A stretch of 64,000 nucleotides of DNA from Trichoplax adhaerens (lineage: Eukaryota; Placozoa; Uniplacotomia; Trichoplacea; Trichoplacidae). The notes under the pieces are model-generated. The model was not told the origin of the DNA and did no database searches. It worked only from the letters and a program-made list of their open reading frames with translations. Below are positions 41,201 to 53,867 of the stretch, one piece after another. How positions within the stretch are numbered: position 1 is the first letter of the stretch; the number at the start of each line of letters is the position of its first letter. A program made the translations under genes and the position numbers. The stretch spans positions 4,937,479 through 5,001,478 of the forward strand of contig NW_002060947.1 of NCBI RefSeq assembly GCF_000150275.1, in the 5' to 3' direction.

Positions 41201-44200
41201 ATTGTTCTGTAAGAAAGATCCAATACCACAAGCGAAGTTGACTACTAAGAAAGCAGAGCCAAGCGTGGTAGGGTATAGATGACTTGATCAATTTCAACCT
41301 GTAAATTAAGTATAAATATAATTATATTTATTTGCAATCTGATTTTAACCTATAATATTTAGACGAACTACCAATTATTTTGGCATATCTAACATAATTC
41401 CCAGTATACGAGTACACGGTAGTATACTATAGGTATCGACTTTACTGTAATTGTTCATATTTAACATGTCCCCAGGTATCGCTGCTGGATTCCAAACGAT
41501 CATTCAATATCAATGTGTTTTTACAGCAATTTAAAAAGTAAGTGAAATTACTATAACTCAGGTATTGAGCCTTGCAGACTTGGTAGCTATCGCTAAACAT
41601 TTCTTCGCTCTATGTGTAACAAATTCTTCACAGGTTATCAAACAACAAAATAATTGATATGATACGAAATAACGACAAAGATACTTTTGGCGTAGAAAAG
41701 TTAAAACTTTTACTTAAATTATTACCAAATTCAGAAGAGGTACCTCGCCTGTAAAAAATATTGACTATGTTGCAAGTTACTACAATTACGTTTCTAGACG
41801 TAAGATTTAAAATATTGATGCAAACTAGCAAATAGATTTATCTACATAAATCGACCACAGGAAAACCAGTATATGAATTTATTTCGTTATGAAGCAAGAT
41901 GTAGTAAAATGTCCAATTAACCAGTAGTCTGTTTATTCAGATAGAAGCTCTACGATCCTTTACTGGAGATCGGAGTAAATTTGCAACTGCTGAACAATTT
42001 TTAAGCCATTTGATCGAACTACCTAGGTAAGTTTAGTTAGATAAATCACCTGTTATTTTTTACTGAAAGGAAAAGTTATGGTTCTAAGTTACTTCATAAT
42101 ATCGAAATCATAGCTTTTATCATAACTAAAATAATACATAACGTTTTGATCGCTTGAGTATCGTAATAGTAAAATAAAACCATGGCCTCTTTTAGTGTAC
42201 ACAATGAATTTTAATGCCTTCCGTAACATGCATTTCAAGAATTTTATTTACTAGCCCAGGCATAATTTCAATGCATGTATTTATACTGAAAGTTACGTAA
42301 GCCAAACTTTGTTACCAGTTAATTAATCTTAATTAATCATTTACCCTTTTCTTAAGTTACAAATTGCGAATAGAAGGAATGATACTGAAGGAAGAATTCG
42401 ATATTTCAGCCGAATACTTAAAAACTAGTTACGAGACAATCACCAACGCAATTGAAGGCAATCATAAATTAAAAATATTTAGATTCAATTGCTTGACTTT
42501 AATTCTCTTGTATCACTTTTTGATATTTCATAGACATCTGTCAGCATTCTGTTAGCCTAGGTCAGTTTAATATTATCTAATTAACATTTTAATAAATAGC
42601 AATACATGATAACAATAAGTTGAAAGATGTTTTGGAGATCATATTACACACGGGAAACTTCCTGAATGCAGTAAGTTGTGTGTTTGCAATAAGTAATCTA
42701 GCATTTGAGATAAAAAAAGGCGAAAAAATTATCAAACTTAATCTTCATCATCCCATTAGGGTAGCTATGCCGGAAATGCTTGTGGTTTTAAGCTGAATAC
42801 ATTGCTTAAACTTAGTGATACAAGAGCTAACAAGCCGCGAATGACATTCCTCCACTACATAGTCCAGGTATCGCATATACGGCCTTATTCAATTAATGCC
42901 ATACGAGATGAAGGGTTCGTTCCTTTATCTCATTAAACATGCTAGTCACTTTAATCCTGTTTCCATATTTGTTGCATGTTTTTAGTTCCTGGATGAAAAG
43001 GGAATCGTTGACTATTTACCCGATCTGATGGCAAATGTAGAATTAGCTGGCAGGTAATTCAACTATCAGCTCTGAATTATCAATTCCACTCAATCCACTT
43101 TCTATTAGATACCAATCTTTCCATTAGAGAGAACAAGTACTATTAACTCTGGTTAAATTTAGGTTAACATTGGACAGCCTGGATTTAGAATTTCAAGACA
43201 TTTCAAGGAAAATCAATAAACTTGCAGAACAGCTAGAAACAGCACCAGAAGACGTTAAAATTGTTTATCAACAATTTGCTGATGTAATTTTGTTCCAAAT
43301 GGACAAACAATGATATTTTATTTAAAATAATTATCTGATGATTTTAGGCCATATTCTAGCTCATTTAGAATTTACTAGTACTTACATAGAGAGACATTGA
43401 TATTTTTAAACCCTAAACGAAAGTTTTACGTCCTCAATGTTAGAATTGTAAGGCAGAATTAGAAGACATTGAAAGTATGAAGGAAGATATTGATCAACGG
43501 AAGATCGCCTTGGCTAAGTTTTATTGCGAAGATGTGAATAATTTTAAGCTAGAAGAATGCTTCGGCATATTTAATCGATTTATGCAGAATTATAAGAAAG
43601 CTAAAGAAGTAAGCACTTAGTAAAACTTGTAACTTTTATTCAGCATTTCTATAAGAGAATCAAACCCACAATGCTGGTATTATGCATAGTAGGTATATAA
43701 CTCATCTTTATGGAAATATAGGATAATGATCAGCGCAAAATGCTAGAAGCTAAGAAGGCGAAGCAAAATGAAAGAAAGAAGAACTTAAAAAATATTGAAT
43801 CGTCCAAGCGATTAAAGTCCTTGTCGAGTAGAGAGAAGAAATTAGCTAACGAAGAATGTATAATCGACAACTTGCTGCAAGAAATACGCACTGGAATAGA
43901 TTTAAAACCACGACCAAGAAGAAAATCACGAGCAAGTTTAACACCAGAAGGGGTATCGGCTTTATTACAAATTGCTCAAATTGAAAAGGATTTGATGGGA
44001 AATTCCCAGGCTTCAAAAAATAATCTATCTAATATAGAAGAAAATAAGGAAGCCCGGATTATTTCTGATAATGCAGCTTTCATTGATAAGAGTGAGTGCC
44101 AGAACGCAAATTCATCTCAATCTGATAGCTCGAACTTTCATCTGACTAATGACCTTAAGCTTGAGCCTCTAGAGAAAGAAACAAATACTGCTATTGCAAG

Positions 44201-45251
44201 GACGAGTCAAGACTCTAGCTGGTTCCTAGTTGATGAAAGTAAGGAGAAAGTGGGTCTATCGAAATCAGCTTTAAGTTCGATTATTAGTAAACAACAGCCT
44301 GCCCAACCAGGATCACAAAATCAAAAAGTGCTTGCATCCAGTACGGATACAAAGTTGCTAAGGGTAAATTATTTTTCCAACAAAGAAAGTAGTAAAAATG
44401 AGCGGCGGTCATCACAGTGCAATATACTATCAATTGATGACGAGGACGAATTATCCAAGGATTATATAAGTAAAGCAAATAAGATCAAATCAAATTCCAG
44501 TCTCAATTTATCAACTGAACAAGGTTTAATAGGGGAGAGTCAATCCCTAAAAACTGCAATTAGCCAAGAGTGGATTGGAAGAAAGCCAATACAGAGCCCG
44601 AGAACAAACCGAAAAACTGATATTGTAAAATGTAAATCACGGAAAAATTGGGAAGGTAAAAGTCTGATAGGAAAAGAAAGTGCAAATAGCGATGATAAGA
44701 CTCCAAGGAGAGACGAAGTTTTATCATCGTTCTCATCGGTAGCTAATGACAAGCATATTTTGGATAGAATTACAGCTTTAGACAGGAGTTGTGATAATAC
44801 TAGCTATGATACACCTAGAAGCTTAGAGAAGTATCATGAAACTCATACAAAGGAAGAGGAAGAGGTAAATCCAGCTACTATAACCGTCCAGAATGATAAT
44901 AGTACTATGCAACTTTCAATCAACGGATCTAATAGCCAGCAGAGCAGCACTCCTAGCCAAAAGCTACGTTGGAAGCAACCTTTTCTGAGATCGAAAATTT
45001 CACCAACATCTCCTAGCAGTAGTTCTCAGTCGGCTACCAATGAGGTAGTCAACGTACCAGGTAGCAGTGGACTATCTGCTCAATCCGTATCGGCCTTGCG
45101 AGATAATCAAGAAGAAATTAATGAACAGCAGCGCGAACATAAAACGACTTCAATAAGAAGTAAAAAGAAATCAATCTCTTTATTATCTTTTAGGAGCCTT
45201 AGCAAAATATTTGCAGTATCACTATCAAAGGATAGCCATCGTAAAAAGTAG
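38231..45251 (+). CDS. INF2: INF2-like formin, copy B
   Basis: Sixteen exons: 38231-38621, 39104-39219, 39312-39471, 39614-39647, 39749-39899, 40035-41267, 41476-41537, 41634-41739, 41941-42026, 42357-42457, 42600-42670, 42760-42867, 42986-43053, 43163-43283, 43453-43608, 43722-45251; 1497 residues. The DID region has [18 protein letters not shown] and [20 protein letters not shown]1 lies at about 449-605, with [14 protein letters not shown]-type units. FH2 starts near [11 protein letters not shown] and keeps [16 protein letters not shown]. The WH2/DAD-like [18 protein letters not shown] is at about 1034, and the serine-rich tail ends in a basic segment. Exons 2-4 and 7-14 have the same lengths as in copy A, proving tandem duplication. 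The intron after exon 10 starts with GC instead of GT (42458-42599). The exon 15 acceptor, TGTAAG|GCAG, is pyrimidine-poor. The biochemical role should match copy A; division of labour is unknown. Confidence 0.93.
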
Positions 45252-46752
45252 ATTGTAGTAGGCAAACAAAATTATTACACGAACAGAGTAATAACTAATT
45301 GCAAAATTACAGTATATTAAAGACTAGTGATTGATATTTTGCAAGATAATTTTGGTTATTTCAAAACTAATGGCATAATTACAAAACTGTAAGTCCTTAA
45401 ACTCTATCATGTTGAAACGAGCCGAGAAAGTGCAGAAACTAAATATGATGTGGGTATCAGTAATATCGCCATGCCCGATCTATTGAAATTCTTTTCGGAA
45501 TCATTCATGTAAAACATTTTTGCGATATGTCCTTTCGTCTTAATTGATAACTATTCGTAAGTCATACATCTAAACCCTATTCCATTTACATCCGAGATTT
45601 TATAGATACTCATGTTTGTGAAATACATCACTTCTGATATGATCTAGTCAGAAATTGAGGGCAGTAGGTACTATATAATAATACTATAATTAATTCCTAA
45701 CATTATTTCCAGAATGCTATAAATGAAAGTAGGAAGTTATGCTAGACTAGGTCTTCTGGAATTGTATCGATAGTTATCCTACTGCTTTTAATAGAACAAT
45801 TGAAGGGATGATGTTCTAAATTTAATATTAGAGATCTATAATGATTACTTAATTTATTTTTGCTCAGAGGAAGTAAATTCTATCTGTCGTATTACTTAGG
45901 CTATATTAAGTCATAAAGAAGATAAAGATGATGAAAATGTGTTTTACTATTAATATGCAATGCGTATAATTAATAACCAAAAACATCGGATACATCAGGG
46001 TTTCGATGTTGGCAATATCTTTATAATATTCTATCATACATTATCGAAGGTACATTATTACATAATTATAATTCCCGGAGAAATTCTTGCTATAAAGGAA
46101 CATTTTGTGTTTTATTGGTGTTGATAATTTAAATGCTATTTCATCAGGTCACAAAATGTGAGCTGCGTGTTTAAGTAACGATCACAGTTTGATTAAACAA
46201 TTGATATGTTAAATAAATTGTTCTTACAGTTTTAGGCAGTATAGAAATGGAAAAAAATGCATCACTGAATAGCTAAGCTTATGGATGGGTAGATGAAATC
46301 AAACAGATAATTTCCCTGTAAATCAATTAAGTAGAGAAAGAACGATGACGTAAAATAAGGCTGTTGTTTTAAGTACTTCACCTCGCTCTCAGCTACTAGC
46401 CATCGGCTAGGATAAATATTATAGTTCCCTAATTTAGGATAACAATAGTTCATTTGATTATACGTGTGTATATTCTCGTATAAACTCGCATAAGGAAGCT
46501 TTCATATTATATAGCATAATTCTATAGAGGTCTATCGGCTAGAAGTTTGCATTCTATTATATATAAATTATTCCTAATACGATATATTCATTATCACATA
46601 TCTAATAAGATTAAAATAATTTCTGTAAAACTTGAATTATTGGCATTTTGCATGACCTACTTTTATATTAAGAATATGTTAATTTATGTATTCAGATTGT
46701 TTATTTACTGTTTTCTTTACTATAACAGTATTCTTTGCAGTGTAATATGTCG
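45252..46752. other. Spacer between convergent formin B and SUMF1
   Basis: This 1.5 kb is 3' flank for both genes. Small open frames at 46262-46453 (-) and 46547-46756 (+) show no family features; the second overlaps the end of SUMF1 on the other strand. Confidence 0.6.
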
Positions 46753-49013
46753 CTAATGGTCATTAGAACCAAACATTTTCATATCCATGGCGCATCGAAA
46801 CCCTAAATTTATTGCTGAAGTGTCCGGTGGTGCTGCATTTCGTGCTGCACACCGATATCGGTAACAGTAAGACTAATAATAAGAAGAATTGAATATTAGA
46901 ATTAAATTTTATTATATGCATGACTTAATATACATGAATAGTTAGCAAAGTTAAGGTAGTACTCAAAATGAGAATTAATATGTGCTGTTTCACGTAGCTA
47001 GCCTGATTCTTGTTTTTATGCACACCTTATGACATAAATATGATCCTCCCTTTTGTACCTTCTTAACACCGGAATTAGGACCTTTCTATAAAATTAGAAA
47101 GGTTGAACTTTGTTAAATAATTTTCTATACCCATAGTTATACATTTCTGTCATGTCTCTAATATCGAGAAAAATCTGATAATATACAGCTAAGAACAGAC
47201 ATTAATTGTTCTGCTAAATAGTAGTGTAACATATATATATATTTACACTTGACATGGTATGCCTAACTTAATGAGACACTAGCAGTCATTCGAATAATTT
47301 TAACCGCTACATCAAATACACAAGTTGTGGAATAAAAACCTTTTTATTACCATATTCAAATGGATTATGCTATACCAATTTAGCGAGAAGGAATTTGTTC
47401 AGTCATTTAATGTACAACTTATACGGTACATAATACTAATATATTCTCACCGGATTATTGGAAATATCCTGCCGAGACCTTAATTGTCCATCTCGTCTAC
47501 TCCACCAATCATATACCCATTCCCATACATTACCAATAGTGTTATAAATTCCATAAGCATTAGGTAAATAAGAATTGACCTGAAATTCATATTAAACAAC
47601 TGATTTATCTATCATCTGTTAAAAACGTTACTATTAATTCAATTAAAGTCAGTAAAATGCCAACAGAGGACAATTAAGTATTAGCAGAAAATCATTTAAA
47701 ATACAAAACTACCGGAGCTGTTCCGATGTATCCATCATCTGCTGTATTTTCTCTAGGAAATTTTCCCTAAATAAAATTATGATGAATAACTCAACCTATT
47801 AGATCATGGTAGAGGCAGAAATATGCAAGTTATGGCTGAATGATTGCCCCCTTTTAAGTAAGCATATTCTAAACCTACTTGCCAAATATTCATTCTATGC
47901 TGGCCTTTCGGTATTGGATTATTACCCCATGGAAATAATCTAAGTTATTTTATCAGTTCATAATTTTTAAATTCTAACACATTATAACATTAATGTTTTA
48001 TATGTTAAATTGACCGGGTAAAGTATAGAATCGCACCTATCATTTAATCCACCTCGAGCTGCATATTCCCATTCTGCCTCAGTAGGTAAGCGCTTACCAG
48101 CCCAATTGCAGTAAGCATTAGCATCATTCCAAGACATATGAACAACGGGATGATCTAAACTGAATATGACAAATTAAATAAGTTTAGTAACAATCGCAGG
48201 TTTAAATTCTATAAGATTATCAATAATTTATCAATATACATGATTAAGGGGTTATTTATGCTTGTCAATGGTCGCAATGGTGTTATCTTACATGCCATTT
48301 ATAGATGAATTTAAACCTTCTGGATGATTCCAGTTAGCGTTTTTAGCTAACTTCCACCATGGAGAGTCCACAACCACTTTTTCCTTAGCATTAATATTAC
48401 AGTGGAAATAATTAATGAATCATGTTTTTACATAAAAGCTAACAATGCAACGTAATTAGTACACTAGCAGTTCTATATTCAATGTAAGATGCGTTACTTG
48501 CGATGAACTTGTAGATTTGAGTTTGGGAATTGCGGTAAGAATAAACGAGCTGCCTAACTCTTCGGCCTGACGTAGATATTAATTAATATCGTAAAAACAA
48601 TTATATTGATAAATCTTGATATACGAATTTTCTGATAGAAATAAATTTATGATTGAGCCTAGAACATTGATGTAATGTAAATTTAAACATACTTGCGTTC
48701 TATGCCCTGTAGCATGTATAAATTGACGAAATTTCCTGTTGCTAACTTCGTATTTATCAATATAAAAGGGTGATAAGTAGGCACGATAACTTGGTCCTTC
48801 ACTATCGCTTAAAATGGCTATTTTATTAGTACCGACGGTGGTTAGACCTCCAAGTAAGAAAACCATATCATCGGACTGATTAACTGCAGTATCATAGCTA
48901 CTAGTAATTTTATTCGTAGATTCTAACCCTAAATTAGCTTGAACCCAAGCAAGCAATATCATTAATGCAATGATATTGTTTCCAGTCATATTGCTGTATA
49001 GGGTGACTAGCAT
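46753..49013 (-). CDS. SUMF1: SUMF1, formylglycine-generating enzyme
   Basis: Minus-strand exons in order: 48693-49013, 48498-48566, 48292-48383, 48037-48159, 47879-47939, 47713-47766, 47451-47579, 47026-47085, 46753-46872; 342 residues. The N-terminus has a hydrophobic signal segment ([18 protein letters not shown]), fitting entry to the ER. The FGE fold follows with [72 protein letters not shown] and [11 protein letters not shown]. The end has [17 protein letters not shown]301 and C306 match the two active-site cysteines of human FGE (C336, C341), so this is the catalytic SUMF1 type and not SUMF2, which lacks the pair. The enzyme oxidises a cysteine of nascent sulfatases to formylglycine in the ER. 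A second in-frame ATG eight codons downstream may be the true start. The exon 3 acceptor (CTAAG) is weak. Confidence 0.94.
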
Positions 49014-50015
49014 GACTTTATCATTTAGCTCAAGATGATACGTGCTAAGAAAGCTAAATTCCCTACGCTGAAAGGTGATATAATAATGTAGGATACAGTA
49101 ATTTGGTGCTATAGTTCAAGTACAAGCATTAACCGCGTGTATAGTGTAAATAAACAACTGAGTATTCAGAATAGCTGCGAATGCGCAATATAACTCTGGC
49201 GATTTTTATTCAACTACTTTGTTGTAATTGTATGATCTATCATAAGAATATTTATGCCAAATTTTCAAAATACAATAAGATTTCATTCTTTATCGTCATA
49301 TGCCATGCTCGAGGAATCAGTTTACAGAATTAAAGTTATTTATCTAAATTAGTATTCAATAGACACCATAAACCAGAACAAGGCTACAGCACTGAGTACT
49401 GGAAATAATCTATTAGGTCTTCCGTTAATCTACTGTATATTGAAGCATCTGATATTGTAAGCACAAATACCAAATGATACGCGTACTATTGGAAAATTAA
49501 TATATTACCTACACACGATAGCGTATGCCGCTAAGTTTTCAATCTAGATATAATTTGTAAAACATGTGGATTACCACTATTTTAATATAAAGAGAGCCAC
49601 AGAGCAATAGCTTGCGGACAATGACTACTCAATCCAAATTCCTTCACTATTAATATTGGTATCAAAATAGTGCAGTACTATCCATGCCAATTATTATTCA
49701 CAATTAAACGAAGTGATCAATGTAATAATCACTGTGCAAAGTAAGCAGTATAAATACCGAACTTACAAGTGTAGTTAGTTTGCATAGGAAAAATTAATCC
49801 TACACTTGTACGATGAGGTAAGATATATTGATCAATAAATTCATGTTAACTACAATAAAACTATATAAGAAATAATATCTTTTCGAAGGAGGAATTAAAT
49901 TCATTCCAAGGCCATATATGTCTTGTTCATTGTAACAAATTATAGTGGTACCAAAGGTTGGTTTATTATATCAGTTAGGTAGCTTTAGCAATCTGCAGAG
50001 AAATAACGTAGGATG
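49014..50015. other. Spacer between SUMF1 and CPOX
   Basis: This 1.0 kb should hold the SUMF1 promoter and the CPOX 3' flank, both genes being on the minus strand. It contains one perfect 11-bp inverted repeat (listed separately) and no open frame worth calling. Confidence 0.6.
49764..49810. repeat. Perfect 11-bp inverted repeat, hairpin
   Basis: TACAAGTGTAG at 49764-49774 is exactly complementary to CTACACTTGTA at 49800-49810, with a 25-base loop. It lies about 200 bp beyond the CPOX stop codon on that gene's 3' side. Confidence 0.7.
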
Positions 50016-52291
50016 TTAGTCATCCTCAGCTGCCCAATCTTTTACCTCTTTCAAGACATTCATAAGTTCCTCTTCTTTGGAGTTTGGAGTGATGGAATGC
50101 ATATATTCCCATTTCTAAATGGTAAACAATTATACAGTTGAAACTATATAACGTATCACAAAATTTTTCTAGTGGGTATTGCACATGTTCATTCTGTTCA
50201 TATGAAATAAACTTACAGCTGCTAGAGGCAAAGATGCTAAAATCGATTCAATTCTGGCTTCAGGTGTTGCTAGGCCAAATTTTGTGCCACGATCATAGAC
50301 AAGATTAAATTCCACGTATCTATATCAGTAAAATTATCAGCATTTTATCTTCAAAGACTCTTGACTGCCTAGAATAACTCCAATCGGTCGTCTATACAAA
50401 CTAAATACCTTCCTCGACGCAAAAGTTGCCAATGACGTTCGGCGTAGCCATAACCATCATTGACATGCTTCCTTACCATAGGGACATAAGAAGGAATGAC
50501 AGCTTCTGCACAGCTCTATACAAATAAAGTTCAAATAGGATTACATAGGCATAATATTTAGCCGCAATAAAGTTACAAATTCAACATCAATTTAACCTTA
50601 ACAAATTCGAATGTTCCTTGACTTCCTAATGTATCAAGATCATCAAAAAATATGCCACCAATACCACGATGTTCTTGACGATGTGTAATATAGAAATATT
50701 TATCACACCAGTTTTTAAATTCTGGGTAAAATTTCGGGTTATGCATATCACAAGCACGTTTTAACGTCTTGTGAAAGTGTTTAGCATCCTGTTTATGAAA
50801 TGTTAAGTGTATGGACTTACTTTGCAATGATAAATATTGTCTTTGAAAAGCAATTTATATCGTTATTAAAAGATGATGATCATAAAACCTACAGCTACAT
50901 CTAAATAATAAGGTGTTAAATCGGATCCTCCTCCAAACCACCAGTGCTTTTGACCATCATCATCGATAATTTCAAAATAGCGATAGTTGAAGTGAAACGT
51001 TGGTATCATAGGACTACGCTAAGGTGATTAATTTTTTTAGTATAAAGTCTGTAAGTTACTATTCATTATATTGGAACAAATAATCTATTTAAAATTGTCA
51101 TAGAAGTTTATTTATTTATAGTATTACCGGATGTATAACGCTACTGATACCAGCAGCAAAGAATGGCAATGATTTACCCTTTATATCTCCTCGCCTATCA
51201 AATTTATGTATGTTTACTCAAAATGTATTCAACTTCGGTAGTATTCAATGATAATCCTATGCTATATCGTAAACGAGCGGTAAGTGTCGATTAACCTGCT
51301 TTTCATTCTCTTAATAGCATCTTCTGATAAATTCCCGTGAACAACGGATATAAGAACAGCAGCTTTCTCAAATACAGTTCCATCTTGAATTACACAAGAA
51401 ATACCTCCACCGCCCTATAATCAAGCATTCAAGTTTAGCTTTACAGGGGCTATTCTTTACATCAATTATGTCTAGAGAATTTGACGACAGTCAACCTACT
51501 TTTTTCCTTAACCATTTATCAACGATAAATTTTTTTTCATCAAATGATTCTAAACTTTTACATAAATCTGCCTAATTATTCGGTAATAGAGTGTGTCGTT
51601 AAAAGTGATTATTGAGTTGAATAACAAAGTCATTATTTATATCCTACTTGGATTTTCATAATCATCAGTTCCATCTTGGTTTTCATGTCATCTTTAGTCT
51701 AGTATTATTTGCGTAAGGCATCAGTTGAATAGCTATGACAACGAAGGACTATGTCCATTAACGATTTAATCAAACCTCCTGTAATTTTTGTAGATCAGTA
51801 ACTGGTGTCGTCATAAATTTAGACGTATCAACTTCATCGTTTGTTGCAGCTGCCTGTAAAGTAAAGTATAGTGGATTAGATATCCAAAAGTCAAGTTGAA
51901 GGGTGATACAATACAAGCAAATATTCATCTCCCAAAGGATCTGACTGAGCAACGCCGTTTATTGCCATACCGTTGACAATACTCCCCAAGCGGCAGCAAG
52001 ACCTCCACCAACTCCAAGCCAAGATGCTATACCCCTATCGGTAATAATTATATATAATGATACTGTATCAATTCTACAGTAGCTACCGCAGCTCATGCTT
52101 ACATAGATGATTAATCGTTAGCATTCGGTAATGATAGGAATAAAGAAGTGATCAGTACAATGAGGCTGAAAGAAGAATCAATAATTTATACCGTATCAAA
52201 TGTCTTGATGTTTTTTGGCTACCTTGTCCAGTAGCGATAAATCGGACTCTGCAATAGTTTGGTAGTACATTTGCACGTTTAATGCCATTTA
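50016..52291 (-). CDS. CPOX: CPOX, coproporphyrinogen III oxidase (first exon not found)
   Basis: Minus-strand exons: 52223-52291, 51971-52026, 51776-51853, 51648-51698, 51500-51571, 51296-51414, 51128-51194, 50899-51018, 50597-50788, 50409-50515, 50217-50319, 50016-50114; about 377 residues without the start. The catalytic domain is complete: [109 protein letters not shown] and [16 protein letters not shown]. The enzyme makes protoporphyrinogen IX from coproporphyrinogen III with O2 in mitochondrial haem synthesis. The first two exons read [19 protein letters not shown] and then [18 protein letters not shown], which suits an arginine-rich mitochondrial leader plus hydrophobic stretch. The leading exon must end in phase 1. 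A short candidate with ATG at 52780-52778 fits the phase but has a weak GTCTTG donor. Confidence 0.9.
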
Positions 52292-53384
52292 CTAAAAAAA
52301 CATACGGTTAATGAATTCAATATCTCGATGCAAAGGTTGATGCCTCATCTTTGACATTGGATAAGGCATACGATTATAGTGAGGCAATGTTGTTCTATAA
52401 TCTTGTCAACGATGAAGCATGCCCGTGCAAACAACAAGCATGGAGGTTACAAAAGAAAAAAGAATGTACTGTAAGTTTATTGGAAGAATAGAAAGACCCA
52501 CAATAACTGCTGATAGGACGGAGCATCCAATGAGGGCATCCATCTTTAGCCGTTTGAATATTAGTGCACCAAAGAAGTCATGCTTTGGAATATTAATATT
52601 CAAGGGTTCGTCCAATTATTTCTAGCTGCCTGCAATTCAAATTAAAGTCTAGCATCCATTTAAGCAGTTTTCTTGTCGATTACATTCAAAAATCGAGCAG
52701 CGTCCGTAGTATCCCAACGACAGTACTGAATAACGTGATAGTGATATTCAACTCAACTTTACAAGACCTACTAGCTTCATTCTCAACCCTTCAATGCCAC
52801 CAATATAAAAGCATGATAATACAGTAATCATGGAAATACACCAAATTGGTATCTAGTTGATTCTCCATTTACGGCAGTGGTAGATATAGAGTTGAGGCAT
52901 AGATTGCTTTGAAGTGTTGATTCGATTAAATCGATAACGACTGGTAGCTCATCAAGACCTCTCTGCACTCACTCAACAAGGTCATCCATCAATCCATCTA
53001 CTGTACTGTACAATGCTGAACTTTATTTTCAACTTACATAAGCTCATTTTGCTTCCTTGCTCGCTCTTCTTTGGCAAATGATAATATAATTGTTTGCAAT
53101 GTCTGATCAGCCTGATAGCTTGCCCCTTGGGTTAGGTGGAATCGTGTCGTGACTTACTATATGAACTTGAATCGATTGGTGTTCTAAAGGCGTGGCTGGA
53201 TTTGACATATAGTAAGATCAAATCGTGGTTGACCGCCCGCCATTGGTCAGCGATTGTTGAACACAAACACGCACTACAGGGTCACGCAGTGCTGACGTAC
53301 CGTAATCAGGGACCATCTGACTGTCCCCGCTGTCCGTCTTTTGCATCGAAGAGCCAAATGCCTACAGTCTGCAGTAAGTTGACT

Positions 53385-53425
53385 TTGTGTTGTACTGTAC
53401 TGTACACTGTATAATGTACAGCAGT
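53385..53425. repeat. ACAGT/ACTGT palindromic repeat cluster 5 (small)
   Basis: TGTACTGTACTGTACACTGTATAATGTACAG lies about 1.1 kb upstream of the first identified CPOX exon. A further copy, TACTGTACTGTACAATG, lies near 53000. It is the same unit as clusters 1-4. Confidence 0.75.
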
Positions 53426-53770
53426 GGTCTGTCCGAGTTCCTCCATTTTAACCTTTTAAAACATGGCGATTTGAGCACATTTTCAACGCGTACAATTTTC
53501 CACCATTGTCGTCCATATTGGTTTTGTACAGTATGGTATCCAGTTTCACTCTTATCAGTGATACTGCATAATGGCCGGGAAATGATAAGCTTCTACATTT
53601 GTTTGGCCTAGTACGGTCACTTTAAGTCCATCTCTCTTTCTTGTCAGTATTGTCATGGACTACTGTACCGTAGACCAACCGAAAATATTTCAATACTACC
53701 ATGGACTTCTGTATGTACTTGGCTTGGTCTTCTTCTACAGCAGTAGTCCAAGACACTACTTACAATCTAT

Positions 53771-53867
53771 CATCACCCCCATTGCTGCTGATACTTAAAT
53801 TATCCAATTAAAATAAATTGGATATGATAGTGTAATAGTTGAAGTATCAGCAGCGATGGGGTAGTGA
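53771..53867. repeat. 97-bp imperfect palindrome (MITE-like hairpin)
   Basis: The outer arms are CATCACCCCCATTGCTGCTGATACTT and, in inverse orientation, AAGTATCAGCAGCGATGGGG with a few mismatches; the innermost 13 outer-arm bases pair perfectly. A nested perfect 9-bp pair, TATCCAATT with AATTGGATA, sits at the centre. It has the form of a small non-autonomous hairpin element or the trace of an inverted duplication. No coding capacity. Confidence 0.8.
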
